A stretch of 32,600 nt of DNA from contig JAMNXV010000037.1 in the NCBI GenBank assembly GCA_023623185.1, positions 1 to 32,600 on the forward strand. Direction: 5' to 3'. Each line of letters opens with the position of its first letter. The stretch's first letter is position 1. Origin of the DNA: Bacillota bacterium. GTDB taxonomy: Bacteria; Bacillota; Sulfobacillia; Symbiobacteriales; Symbiobacteriaceae. The position numbers and the translations under genes are program-made. The notes below the pieces were generated by a model. It searched no databases and had not been told where the DNA came from. It was given only the letters and a program-made list of their open reading frames with translations. Shown here piece after piece: positions 22,517 to 31,247 of the stretch.

Positions 22517-24970
22517 TTGCTGAAGCACGAAGCGACCATCGCGAACATGAGCCTGGAAGAGAAGATCGCTTTCTGCTCAGGCGCCTCTTTCTGGACCACG
22601 AAAGCCTTTCCCCACCACGGCATTCCGGCGTTGTTCATGTGCGACGGCCCCCACGGCCTGCGCAAGCAGACCGGGGCGGGCGACCACCTGGGCCTCGACG
22701 CGAGCGTGGCCTCCACCTGCTTCCCCACCGCCAGCGCCGTGGCCTGCACCTGGGACGTGGACCTGGTGCGGGAGATGGGCGAGGCCCTGGGCGCAGAGGC
22801 GGCGATGGAAGAGGTCAACATCATCCTCGGCCCGGGTGTCAACATGAAGCGCAACCCCCTCTGCGGCCGGAACTTCGAGTACTTCAGCGAGGACCCGTAC
22901 CTGGCCGGCAAGCTGGCCGCCGCCTGGATCGCCGGGGTGCAGAGCCGGGGTGTGGGGGTGGCCTTGAAGCACTTCGCCCTGAACAACCAGGAGACCAAGC
23001 GCATGGCGACCGACGTGCGGGTGGACGAGCGGGCGCTGCGGGAGTACTACCTGGTGCCGTTCGAGATCGCGGTGAAGGAGGCTCGTCCCACCGCGGTGAT
23101 GTGCGCCTACAACCAGGTGGAGGGAGTGTACTGCAGCGACCATCGGCGCCTCTTGACGGACATTCTGCGGGACGAGTGGGGCTTCGACGGCGCCGTGATC
23201 AGCGACTGGGGCGCCACCCACGACCGGGTGGCTGCCTTCCGGGCCGGTATGGATCTGGAGATGCCCGGGAGCCGGGGCCGCTTCGACCGGGAGGTCCGGG
23301 AGGCGGTGGCGGAGGGCCGCCTGGACGAACGGTTCATCGACCTGAGCGTCGACCGTCTGCTGACCCTGATCGACCGTACGACCCGGAGCGACAGGGGCGC
23401 CCTGCCCGCAGACCTTCACGACAGGCGCCATCTGCATGACCGGCACCACCGGCTGGCCCGGCGTATCGCCGCCGCCGGCGCCGTGCTCCTGAAGAACGAC
23501 GGCCCGGCGCTGCCGCTGGCCGCTGGGGCGCAGGTGGCCGTCATCGGCGAGCTGGCCCGGACCCCGCGGTACCAGGGCACGGGCTCCTCCCAGGTCACGC
23601 CCACCCGGCTGGAGAGCCTGCTGGACGGGCTCGCGCAGTACACCGACCAGGTGCGCTTCGCCCCGGGGTACACGCTGCGGGATGCGCCGGACCCGGCGCT
23701 GGTGGATGAGGCGGTGGCCCTGGCTCGTGAGGCCGGGACTGCCATCCTCTGTTTGGGCCTCACCGACCTCTACGAAAGCGAGGCCTTTGACCGGCCGCAC
23801 ATGCGCCTTCCCGCCAACCAGAACGCCCTGGCGGAGGCCGTGGCGGCGGCGTGCGACCGGGTGATCGTGGTGCTGTTCGGCGGATCGGCGGTGGAACTGC
23901 CCTGGGCGGACCGGGTGAAGGCGATCCTCCACATGCACCTCCCTGGACAGGCGGGCGGGACGGCTGCGGCAGACCTGCTGTTCGGCGCGGAGAACCCCAG
24001 CGGCAAGCTGGCCGAGACCTACCCCTTCCGGTACGAGGACGTGGTGAGCAGCAGCTACTACCTGCAGAATCCCTGGCAGACCCCGTACCGGGAGAGCATG
24101 TACTGCGGCTACCGGTACTTCGCCAGCGCGGGGGTGCCCGTGCGCTACCCCTTCGGCCACGGCCTCTCCTACACCCGCTTCGCCTACTCCGACCTGCAGG
24201 TGCGGCAGACCGGCCCACACGCCTTCGAGGTCACCGCGGTCGTCACCAACGTGGGCGACCGGGATGGCGCCGAGGTGGCACAGCTGTACGTGGCGCCGCG
24301 GACGGGCGGGGCCTACCGGCCGGCGAAGGAGCTGAAGGGCTTTGCGAAAGTGCCCCTGAGGCCGGGGGAGGCCCGCACGGTCACCTTCCACCTGGACAGG
24401 CGTGCCTTTGCCATCTACGACCCGGACCGGAAGGACTGGGTGGTGGAGGCGGGGGAGTACCTCCTGGAGGTCGGGGCCAGCTCAGCGGATATCCGGCTGA
24501 CGGCCCGGGTGGAGGTGGAGGGGGTGGCCCCGGTGAGGACCCCGTGCAGCGACTGGTATTACGCCCTGCAGGGCGTGCCCAGCCAGCAGGATTTCCTCAC
24601 CATCCACGCCGCCTACCCCGAATACAGGCCGCCGACCCGGGGCCGCTTCGACTTGAACAGCTCGATCAACGAAATGAAAGAGAGCAGCCTGCTGTTCAAG
24701 CTGCTCTACAAGGTGCTGGAGCGGGTGGTGGCCCGGGGGGCCGGAGGTAAGGTGGACTACGAGAACCCGAGTTTCCGGATGATGATGCACACCGCTGCGG
24801 AGAACCCCATCCGCGCGCTGGTCCTGTTCAGCCCGGACCAGATGCCGCCGCATGTGGCAGAGGGGCTGGTTGAGTGGGCCAACGGCCGCCGGCTGCGCGG
24901 GTTGGGGCGCATGATCGGGGGCGACCGAGGGCGCACGCGCCGCCTGGCGAGTCCGCCGGGCAGCCGGTAG
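22517..24970 (+). CDS. Glycoside hydrolase family 3 beta-glycosidase
   Basis: 817 residues from TTG 22517, GGGAGG eight bases upstream. GH3 N-terminal barrel: CDGPHGLRKQ, ILGPGVNMKRNPLCGRNFEYFSEDP, VALKHFALNNQE, and the nucleophile Asp230 in AVISDWGATHDR. The second alpha/beta domain spans about 310-540 with VLLKNDGPALPL and GTGSSQVTP. A fibronectin III-like domain follows (VTNVGDRDGAEVAQLYV, RPAKELKGF). The last 130 residues are an extra helical tail (INEMKESSLLFKLLYKVLERV) of the kind found in some Firmicute beta-glucosidases. No signal peptide, so probably cytosolic, acting on imported beta-linked disaccharides. No sugar transporter or regulator is adjacent. Confidence 0.93.
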   Translation: MLKHEATIANMSLEEKIAFCSGASFWTTKAFPHHGIPALFMCDGPHGLRKQTGAGDHLGLDASVASTCFPTASAVACTWDVDLVREMGEALGAEAAMEEVNIILGPGVNMKRNPLCGRNFEYFSEDPYLAGKLAAAWIAGVQSRGVGVALKHFALNNQETKRMATDVRVDERALREYYLVPFEIAVKEARPTAVMCAYNQVEGVYCSDHRRLLTDILRDEWGFDGAVISDWGATHDRVAAFRAGMDLEMPGSRGRFDREVREAVAEGRLDERFIDLSVDRLLTLIDRTTRSDRGALPADLHDRRHLHDRHHRLARRIAAAGAVLLKNDGPALPLAAGAQVAVIGELARTPRYQGTGSSQVTPTRLESLLDGLAQYTDQVRFAPGYTLRDAPDPALVDEAVALAREAGTAILCLGLTDLYESEAFDRPHMRLPANQNALAEAVAAACDRVIVVLFGGSAVELPWADRVKAILHMHLPGQAGGTAAADLLFGAENPSGKLAETYPFRYEDVVSSSYYLQNPWQTPYRESMYCGYRYFASAGVPVRYPFGHGLSYTRFAYSDLQVRQTGPHAFEVTAVVTNVGDRDGAEVAQLYVAPRTGGAYRPAKELKGFAKVPLRPGEARTVTFHLDRRAFAIYDPDRKDWVVEAGEYLLEVGASSADIRLTARVEVEGVAPVRTPCSDWYYALQGVPSQQDFLTIHAAYPEYRPPTRGRFDLNSSINEMKESSLLFKLLYKVLERVVARGAGGKVDYENPSFRMMMHTAAENPIRALVLFSPDQMPPHVAEGLVEWANGRRLRGLGRMIGGDRGRTRRLASPPGSR

Positions 24971-25000
24971 CGGTTGAGCTGTCAGTGTGGGGTTGATGAG

Positions 25001-26368
25001 TCACGGCCACTTGTCAACACACGTTGGACAAGGGCCCGGTTCGTCGGCACAGGCGATCTGAATGGCCTGGCGGGTGATCGCGGTGACCCTGCCGGTCACG
25101 CTGCTGTGGACGACGGCGCCCAGGGCGCCCTCCGGCGGCCTGGCGATGAGTTGGCCGGCTGTCACGGTGTCGCCCTCGCGCACCAGCGGCTCGGCCGGGC
25201 TGCCGATGTGCTGGTCCAGGCGGATGCTCACGGCCGGGCAGGCGACCGCGGCCTCCACCAGCGGCGCCTTCCGGTCGTACTGGCTCACCCCGATCCGCTC
25301 CTCCACCCGGTGGGATGGCACCCGGCGTTCCGCGATGAAGGGGTGGGGCTCCCGCTCGGGGGTCGCCCCCGGCCGGTACCGGATCCCCTGCCGCGACAGC
25401 TCCTGCTTGATGTGGATCACCGCCTGCCGCGGCATCAGCAGCTCGGGGCAGGCGAAAGCCTCGCACAGGCCGCAGTCGCAGCAGAGGTAGGCGCCCAGCC
25501 GGGCTGCCTCGTCGTCGGGGCTGTAGTTGACCTGGAGCATGGCCTTGTTCGGGAACATGTGGTGGCCCAGGAGGTAGCGGGGGCAGAGTTCGGTGCAGAA
25601 GTTGCACTGGATGCACACCGTGGTCTGCTTTTTGTCGATCTCCCACGGCTGGGCGAGCCGCTGCACCCACCGGAGCTGGCGGGGGAGCACCACCACACCG
25701 CCGGTCCGTTTGGTCACCGGCTCCTCCGGCCCGGCGAGGCGGCCCATGAGCACCCCGCCCTCCATGAGCACGTAGTCCGCCACGGTGGGTCCGCCCGCCA
25801 GCTCCACCAGGGCGCCCAGGGGGACCCCGATCGGCGCCTCGACGGTGACGGGGCTGCGCACGGCGCCGGCGACCGTCAGGAACTTGGTGATCACGGGCCG
25901 CTCCTCATCCACCGCGCGGGCGATGTTCGCCAGGGTCTCCACATTCTGCACCACCGCACCCACGTGGAGGGGGATGCCCCCGGAGGGGATCGTACGGCCC
26001 GTCACCTGGTGGACGATGATGTGCTCGTCGCCCGCGGGGTAGAAGTCGTCCATGGGGAAAAGCTCGATCCCGGCCTCGGCGGCGGGGCCGGCCAGGGCCT
26101 CACGTGCGGCGCGGTACTTCGCCTTCAGCGCGATCACCGTCCGCCTGGCCCCGGTGGCCTTCCGGGCCAGCACCAGGCCGCGGACGATGGCCGCCGCCCG
26201 GTGCTCCATCAGCGCCTGGTCGGCGTAGAGGAGGGGTTCGCACTCGGCTCCGTTGGCGATGAGCCACTCCACCTGGCTGCTGAGCTTCACGTGGGTCGGA
26301 AAGCCCGCCCCGCCCGCGCCGACGACGCCGGCTGCCGCCACCCGCTCCCGAATGAAGGCCGCATTCAT
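25001..26368 (-). CDS. pduS: PduS-like cobalamin reductase (RnfC-type flavo-iron-sulfur protein)
   Basis: 455 residues, the PduS length. An N-terminal glycine-rich FMN/NADH site (VVGAGGAGFPTHVKL), the SLBB-like middle (IPLGALVELAGGP-type), and two [4Fe-4S] motifs: CIQCNFCTELCP (Cys252, 255, 258, 262) and CCDCGLCEAFACP (about 296-307). A barrel-sandwich segment with VREGDTVTAGQLIARPPEG follows. PduS reduces cob(III)alamin to cob(II)alamin inside microcompartments so that the adenosyltransferase can make AdoCbl. ATG 26368 has AGGAGG nine bases upstream. Last gene of ANTAR-aldehyde dehydrogenase-PduS. No adenosyltransferase or shell gene is seen beside it. Confidence 0.88.
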   Translation of the reverse strand: MNAAFIRERVAAAGVVGAGGAGFPTHVKLSSQVEWLIANGAECEPLLYADQALMEHRAAAIVRGLVLARKATGARRTVIALKAKYRAAREALAGPAAEAGIELFPMDDFYPAGDEHIIVHQVTGRTIPSGGIPLHVGAVVQNVETLANIARAVDEERPVITKFLTVAGAVRSPVTVEAPIGVPLGALVELAGGPTVADYVLMEGGVLMGRLAGPEEPVTKRTGGVVVLPRQLRWVQRLAQPWEIDKKQTTVCIQCNFCTELCPRYLLGHHMFPNKAMLQVNYSPDDEAARLGAYLCCDCGLCEAFACPELLMPRQAVIHIKQELSRQGIRYRPGATPEREPHPFIAERRVPSHRVEERIGVSQYDRKAPLVEAAVACPAVSIRLDQHIGSPAEPLVREGDTVTAGQLIARPPEGALGAVVHSSVTGRVTAITRQAIQIACADEPGPCPTCVDKWP

Positions 26369-26429
26369 GGTTTCGTGCCTCCTCCGCGCGCCGTGGTCCC
26401 TTTCCATGCTCACGACCGTCTCCGCCCGC

Positions 26430-27863
26430 TCAGCGGCCCCGCAACTCTGCCAGCACTGCCCGGGCGATCCGCTCGATGTCCGCGGACGTGGCGCCGGACT
26501 CCTGCGAAGGGTCGGGCTCCCGCAGGCCGTAGGCCACCCGCTTGATGTTGATGAGGTGGAGCGGGCCGACGTTGTCGGAGGTGGCGCTGCCGCCCATGGC
26601 GCCGGGCCCCAGGGTCATGGACGGGGCGAGCCCGGTGGTGGCCCCCACGGCGCCGTGCGTGGCCGGGGTGTTGACCAGGATGCGGAAGACAGGCTTCTCC
26701 AGCGCGAAGGCCATGATCACCTGTTCATCCCGGGAGTGGATGGCCATGGAGTGGCCGATGCCGCCGAACTCCAGGAGCTCGATGCACCGGTGGCAGGCCT
26801 CCCGCCAGTCGGCGGCGGTGTAAAAGGCCAGCACCGGGCAGAGCTTCTCCCGGGAGAGGGGGTACTCGGGACCCACCCCGTCCAGCGGGGCGATCAGCAC
26901 CCGGGTGCCCGCCGGGACCCGGATGCCGGCCATCTCGGCGATCCTGGCTGCCGGCTGGCCCACCGCCGCAGGGTTCACGCCGCTGCCCCGGATCACGGCG
27001 GCAGAGACCCGCTCCGTCTCCCCGGGGGAGAGGAAGTAGCCGCCCCTGCGCCGGAACTCGGCCACCACCTGGTCGGCGACGGGGGCGTCCGCGATGACCG
27101 CCTGCTCCGAGGCGCAGACCGTTCCGTTGTCAAAGGTCTTGCCGGCGATGATGTGGGAGACCGCCCTGGGCACGTCAGCCGTGCGCTCGATGAAGGCGGG
27201 CACGTTGCCGGGGCCGACTCCCAGGGCCGGGGTGCCCGAGCGGTAGGCGGCCTTCACCATCGCCGACCCGCCCGTCGCCAGGATCAGGGAGACTTCCGGG
27301 TGCGTCATCAGGGCCTGGGTGGCCTCCAGGTGCGGGTTTTCCAGGCACTGAATGAGCCCCTCCGGCGCGCCGGCCTCCACCGCGGCCTCCGCCACGATGC
27401 GTGCGGCCCGGCACGTGCAGGCGGCGGCCCGGGGGTGGGGGCTGATTACGATGCCGTTGCGGGACTTGGCGGCGATGATCGCCTTGTACATGGCGGTGGA
27501 GGTGGGGTTGGTGGTGGGCGTGAGGGCGGCGATCACCCCGACGGGCTCCGCAATCTCGATGACCTTGCGCTCGGCGTCGTGCCGGATGATGCCCGCGGTC
27601 TTCATGTCGCGGATGTGCCGGTGGAGATCGCGTGTGGCGAGCAGGTTCTTGACGGTCTTGTCCGCCACCACGCCCATGCCCGTCTCCTCCACGGCCTCCC
27701 GGGCCAGGCTCTCCGCCGCCGCCTCGCCGGCTTTCGCCATGGCGGCCACGATGGCATCCACCCGTTCCTGCGAGAAATGCCTCATCCTCTGCTGCGCCTC
27801 GTAGGCCCGGCTGACCGCCTCCCGCATTTGCTGGACGGCCATCAGGTCCCTGTCCAGCCTCAT
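26430..27863 (-). CDS. CoA-acylating aldehyde dehydrogenase, EutE/PduP family
   Basis: 477 residues. EutE/PduP features: [67 protein letters not shown], and catalytic Cys250 in [11 protein letters not shown]. It turns acetaldehyde or propionaldehyde plus CoA and NAD+ into acyl-CoA. It lacks the N-terminal targeting helix of PduP; instead a Pro/Ser linker ([12 protein letters not shown]) leads to a C-terminal amphipathic helix [18 protein letters not shown], which has the form of a microcompartment encapsulation peptide. ATG 27863, AGGGAGGTG upstream. It follows the second ANTAR gene by 42 bases. Confidence 0.92.
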   Translation of the reverse strand: MRLDRDLMAVQQMREAVSRAYEAQQRMRHFSQERVDAIVAAMAKAGEAAAESLAREAVEETGMGVVADKTVKNLLATRDLHRHIRDMKTAGIIRHDAERKVIEIAEPVGVIAALTPTTNPTSTAMYKAIIAAKSRNGIVISPHPRAAACTCRAARIVAEAAVEAGAPEGLIQCLENPHLEATQALMTHPEVSLILATGGSAMVKAAYRSGTPALGVGPGNVPAFIERTADVPRAVSHIIAGKTFDNGTVCASEQAVIADAPVADQVVAEFRRRGGYFLSPGETERVSAAVIRGSGVNPAAVGQPAARIAEMAGIRVPAGTRVLIAPLDGVGPEYPLSREKLCPVLAFYTAADWREACHRCIELLEFGGIGHSMAIHSRDEQVIMAFALEKPVFRILVNTPATHGAVGATTGLAPSMTLGPGAMGGSATSDNVGPLHLINIKRVAYGLREPDPSQESGATSADIERIARAVLAELRGR

Positions 27864-27905
27864 GCCTGGTCACCTCCCTGAAGAGTTCTCTGCGGCTGTG
27901 CGGTT

Positions 27906-28493
27906 TCAGGTGGATCTCAACGAGTGGTTCAGGAGCAGCATGTGGGCCACGTCGCCCATGCTGCGGCGGCTCTTCATGCTCATGTGGCGCAGCCGAACGT
28001 AGGCTTCCTCCTCGCTGATGCGCTCCTGGGCCATGAGCAGGGCCTTGGCCCGTTCGACGTACTGCCGGTCGGCGAGTCGACGCTCGGCCGTCTGCGCCCG
28101 CTTCAGCAGGGCAAGCCGCTCCGCCCGGGCCCGAGCGGCGGCGGCAACCGCCAGGTCCAGCTGCTGGGGCGAGCAGGGTCTGATCAGGCAGCAGGCGGCG
28201 CCGGTTTCGGCGAGGCTGCGCGCGGCAGCCAGGTGGTGGTGGTGGACCAGCATGACCACCGCGACGCTCTGGTCCTGGAGGAGCTGGCGGGCGGCGTTCA
28301 AGCCGTCCAGGCCCTCCAGGTCGCTGTCCAGCACGATCACATCCGGTTTCAGCTGGCTGACGAGGAGGAGGGCCGTCTGCCCGTTGCCGGTTTCGCCGAG
28401 CACGCGCATGTCGGGTCCGGTCAGCGCGCTGCTCAGGTAGGCTCGTTCCTCCGGCTGCTGCACGGCCACCACTAACCGCACCTGCTGCGCCAA
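27906..28493 (-). CDS. Second ANTAR-domain response regulator, putative antiterminator
   Basis: 195 residues from TTG 28493, AAGGGGG eight bases upstream. Same layout as the regulator at the left of the window: receiver-like domain (1-120), coiled coil, ANTAR (about 140-190: AERRLADRQYVERAKALLMAQERISEEEAYVRLRHMSMKSRRSMGDVAHMLLL). The acceptor Asp remains (VIVLDSDL), but the N-terminal acidic pair is absent (AVQQPEE) and the conserved Lys is Arg (CLIRPCS), so it may not be phosphorylated normally. It leads the aldehyde dehydrogenase-PduS unit. No two-hairpin leader lies between it and the dehydrogenase, so its RNA targets may be elsewhere, possibly including the eutA leader. Confidence 0.9.
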   Translation of the reverse strand: MAQQVRLVVAVQQPEERAYLSSALTGPDMRVLGETGNGQTALLLVSQLKPDVIVLDSDLEGLDGLNAARQLLQDQSVAVVMLVHHHHLAAARSLAETGAACCLIRPCSPQQLDLAVAAAARARAERLALLKRAQTAERRLADRQYVERAKALLMAQERISEEEAYVRLRHMSMKSRRSMGDVAHMLLLNHSLRST

Positions 28494-28662
28494 TCCATCA
28501 ACCCCCTTGGTCCGTGGTAGCTAGGAGCGAGTGAGGGGCAGCGAGGAGTGAAGCCGAGGGTGGATCTGGAATGACTTCCGCACAAGTGTGCACCTCTGCT
28601 GGTGCCCACAACTCTTCGACACAGGACTCATTTTTCCCCCCAGAAAAAATGAAGAATTCTGT

Positions 28663-28692
28663 ATAATATTGACAGTCAATGCGTATTGTCGC
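28663..28692 (-). promoter_or_regulatory. Candidate promoter with palindromic operator for the second ANTAR unit
   Basis: On the minus strand GCGACA (28692-28687), 18 bases, TATTAT (28668-28663) form a sigma-A-like promoter about 165 bases before the ANTAR start. The perfect 13-bp dyad ATTGAC-A-GTCAAT (28668-28680) fills much of the spacer, a typical place for a repressor to bind. The long leader that follows has one hexaloop hairpin (28590-28605), whose loop AGCAGA lacks G at position 4. Confidence 0.45.
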
Positions 28693-28703
28693 CACAACGC
28701 GAA

Positions 28704-28730
28704 ACCGGCACGGGGCGCACCCGTGCCGGT
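28704..28730 (-). terminator. Terminator hairpin of the suf operon
   Basis: ACCGGCACGGG and CCCGTGCCGGT make a perfect 11-bp stem with a 5-base loop, 14 bases after the sufT stop. The following sequence, TTCGCGTTGT, is only weakly U-rich. Confidence 0.7.
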
Positions 28731-28744
28731 GAGTCGTGATTCGG

Positions 28745-29059
28745 TTACAGCAGCCCCATCTGCCGGGCCTTCTTGAGCCGCTCGCTCATCCGGTCCGGCG
28801 TCCAGGGCGGATCCCAGACCATCCGCACATCCACCTGGTTCACGCCGGGGATGGACTTCAGGGCCGCCTCGGCCTGCATCTGGATCAGGGGCCCGACCGG
28901 GCAGGCCTGCGACGTCAGCGTCATGTCGATGCCGACGTTGTTGTCCTCGGTGATCTCCACGTCGTAGACGAGGCCGAGGTCCACGATGTTGATGCGCAGC
29001 TCGGGGTCGTTCACCCGCTCGAGCACCTTGAGTACCTGTTCCTTGGTGATCTGTGCCAC
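28745..29059 (-). CDS. sufT: SufT-like MIP18-family (DUF59) Fe-S maturation protein
   Basis: 104 residues from GTG 29059. MIP18/PaaD-type domain: VLKVLERVNDPELRINIVDLGLVYDVEI at the start, then LTSQACPVGPLIQMQAEAAL containing the conserved Cys, and VRMVWDPPWTPDRMSERLKKARQMGLL at the end. SufT proteins help Fe-S insertion into target proteins. It closes the suf operon, six bases after the Rieske gene. Confidence 0.87.
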   Translation of the reverse strand: MAQITKEQVLKVLERVNDPELRINIVDLGLVYDVEITEDNNVGIDMTLTSQACPVGPLIQMQAEAALKSIPGVNQVDVRMVWDPPWTPDRMSERLKKARQMGLL

Positions 29060-29065
29060 CGGTCC

Positions 29066-29371
29066 TCACACCTCCACCAGAATATCGTTCCCCTGAACAA
29101 CCACCTGGTAGGTCTCCACCGGGGTGACCGCCGGGAGGGTGAGGGCTTTCCCGGTCCGGATGTCGAACCGGGCCCCGTGCAGGGGGCAGGCCACCTGGTC
29201 GCCCATCAGCTGGCCCTCGCAGAGCGAGGCCTCCGCGTGGGTGCAGGTGTCGTCGATGGCGTAGAATCCGTCGTCCAGGTGGAAGATGGCGATGGGATGA
29301 CGCTTCACCAGCACCCGCTTGCATCCGCCCGGGGGAATCTCGCCGAGCTCTGCGACCTTGACCAGGGCCAT
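29066..29371 (-). CDS. Rieske-type [2Fe-2S] ferredoxin
   Basis: 101 residues. Rieske cluster ligands: CTH (Cys43, His45) in DDTCTHAEASLCEG and CPLH (Cys62, His65) in VACPLHGARFD. This soluble, single-domain form resembles the ferredoxins of ring-hydroxylating oxygenases and the NirD family. No oxygenase is nearby. Its place between sufB and sufT is seen in several bacteria and suggests either an electron donor for cluster assembly or simply a client. ATG 29371 with AAGGAGG upstream. Confidence 0.92.
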   Translation of the reverse strand: MALVKVAELGEIPPGGCKRVLVKRHPIAIFHLDDGFYAIDDTCTHAEASLCEGQLMGDQVACPLHGARFDIRTGKALTLPAVTPVETYQVVVQGNDILVEV

Positions 29372-29386
29372 GCCGAAGCAACCTCC

Positions 29387-30787
29387 TTAGCCGACCGAGC
29401 CCTCCATCTCCATCTCGATGAGGCGGTTCAGCTCGACCGCGTACTCCATCGGCAGCTCCTTCGCGAAGGGCTCGATGAAGCCCATCACGATCATCGTCAG
29501 GGCCTGCTCCTCGGAGAGGCCGCGGCTCATCAGGTAGAACAGCTGCTCCTCGGAGACCTTGGAGACGGTGGCCTCGTGCTCGATGGCGACGTTCTGGTTC
29601 TTGATGTCCATATACGGGATGGTGTGCGACTCGGAGTAGTCGTCGAAGATCAGCGCGTCGCACTCCACCTTCACCTTCGCCCGCTCGGCCTGCGGCTCCA
29701 CGAGGATGTGGCCCCGGTAGGTGGTGTTGCCGCTGTCCCGGGAGATGGACTTGGAGGTGATGCGGGAGGAAGTGTCGGGAGCGAAGTGGTAGATCTTCGC
29801 GCCGGCGTCCTGGATCATGCCCTTCGAGGCGACGGCGATGGAGATGACATCGCCCCGGGCCCCGGGGCCCATCAGGTAGATGGCCGGGTACTTCATCGTC
29901 ACCTTGGAGCCGATGTTGCCGTCGACCCACTCCATGACCGCGTCGTCGTACGCCACGGCCCGCTTGGTCACCAGGTTGTAGACGTTGGTGGACCAGTTCT
30001 GGATGGTGGTGTAGCGGCAGCGGCCGCCCTTCTTCACGATGATCTCCACCACCGCCGCGTGCAGCGAGTCGGTGGAGTAGATGGGGGCGGTGCAGCCCTC
30101 CACGTAGTGGACGTTGGCCCCCTCGTCCACGATGATCAGCGTCCGCTCGAACTGGCCCATGTTCTCCGTGTTGATGCGGAAGTAGGCCTGCAGCGGGATC
30201 TCCACGGTGACCCCGGGGGGCACGTAGATGAAGGAGCCGCCCGACCAGACGGCGGTGTTGAGCGCCGCAAACTTGTTGTCGGTCATCGGCACGACGGTGC
30301 CGAAGTACTCCTTCACGATGTCGGGGTACTCCCGCACGGCGGTGTCCATGTCGCAGAAGAGGACGCCCTGCGCCTCAAGGTCCTTCCGGATGTTGTGGTA
30401 GACGACCTCCGACTCGTACTGCGCCGACACGCCGGCCAGGAACTTCCGCTCCGCCTCGGGAATGCCCAGGCGGTCGAAGGTCCGCTTGATTTCCTCGGGC
30501 ACCTCGTCCCAGGAGCGGCCCTGGCGGTCGGTCGCCCGCACGAAGTAGTGGATGTTCTGGAAGTCGATCGCGGAGAGGTCGACGCCCCACGTCGGCATCG
30601 GCTTGGCGTGGAAGACCTCGAAGGCCTTCAGCCGGATCTCCCGCATCCACTCGGGCTCGTTCTTGAACCGGGAGATCGACTCCACGATCTCGCGGGTCAG
30701 TCCCTTGTCAGACTTGAAGACATAGTTCTCCGGGTCACGGAACCCGTATTTATACTCACCGACGATGTCGCGCGGCTGGCTAACCAT
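29387..30787 (-). CDS. sufB: Fe-S cluster assembly scaffold SufB
   Basis: 466 residues, the usual SufB length. Recognised by [28 protein letters not shown] near the start, [47 protein letters not shown] in the beta-helix, and [36 protein letters not shown] at the end. SufB with SufC and SufD forms the SufBC2D scaffold on which clusters are built. The ATG at 30787 lies within the end of sufU (8-base overlap), so the two are coupled. Confidence 0.96.
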   Translation of the reverse strand: MVSQPRDIVGEYKYGFRDPENYVFKSDKGLTREIVESISRFKNEPEWMREIRLKAFEVFHAKPMPTWGVDLSAIDFQNIHYFVRATDRQGRSWDEVPEEIKRTFDRLGIPEAERKFLAGVSAQYESEVVYHNIRKDLEAQGVLFCDMDTAVREYPDIVKEYFGTVVPMTDNKFAALNTAVWSGGSFIYVPPGVTVEIPLQAYFRINTENMGQFERTLIIVDEGANVHYVEGCTAPIYSTDSLHAAVVEIIVKKGGRCRYTTIQNWSTNVYNLVTKRAVAYDDAVMEWVDGNIGSKVTMKYPAIYLMGPGARGDVISIAVASKGMIQDAGAKIYHFAPDTSSRITSKSISRDSGNTTYRGHILVEPQAERAKVKVECDALIFDDYSESHTIPYMDIKNQNVAIEHEATVSKVSEEQLFYLMSRGLSEEQALTMIVMGFIEPFAKELPMEYAVELNRLIEMEMEGSVG

Positions 30788-31247
30788 TCGCGTCCCCTCC
30801 TTCGTACTCCTTCATCCCCTCTTCCAGGCAGTGCCAGGCGAGGGTCGCGCACTTGATGCGCACGGGGAACTTGCTGACGCCCGAGAGCGCCTGAATCTCG
30901 CCCAGGGCCTTGTAATTGCCTTCCTCGCCCTGAATCATGCGGTAGAAGCTCTGCATCAGCTCCTGCGCCTCCGCCAGCGTCTTGCCCTTCAGGGCGACGG
31001 ACATCATCGAGGCGCTGGCCATCGAGATGGAGCAGCCCCGCCCGTTCCACTTGACGTCGTCGATTCTGCCGTCTTCCCCCAGGCTGACCTGGACCTCCAC
31101 GTCATCGCCGCAGGTGGGGTTGTGCAGGTGCTTCTTCAGCACCGCGCGCTCCACCGCCCCCTTGTTGCGCGGCTTCTTGTAGTGGTCCAGGATGACCTGC
31201 TGGTACAGAGCGCTCAGGTTCACCGGATGCCGAGCCTCAGACGTCAT
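30780..31247 (-). CDS. sufU: SufU, zinc-dependent sulfurtransferase partner of SufS
   Basis: 155 residues. IscU-like fold with SufU signatures: [24 protein letters not shown] (Cys46, Asp48), NGRGCSIS (Cys72), a 20-residue SufU insertion ([20 protein letters not shown]) and KCATLAWHC (Cys133). In Gram-positives SufU takes the persulfide sulfur from SufS. The start used is ATG 31247, which overlaps the end of sufS by 11 bases; GTG 31223, giving VNLSALYQQ, is an alternative that matches the usual family N-terminus. Confidence 0.94.
   Translation of the reverse strand: MTSEARHPVNLSALYQQVILDHYKKPRNKGAVERAVLKKHLHNPTCGDDVEVQVSLGEDGRIDDVKWNGRGCSISMASASMMSVALKGKTLAEAQELMQSFYRMIQGEEGNYKALGEIQALSGVSKFPVRIKCATLAWHCLEEGMKEYEGGDANG

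Noticed and set aside
28580-28605. ANTAR two-hairpin motif in the leader of the second regulator
   Set aside because: Only one hexaloop hairpin is present, its loop AGCAGA has A rather than G at position 4, and no terminator follows.
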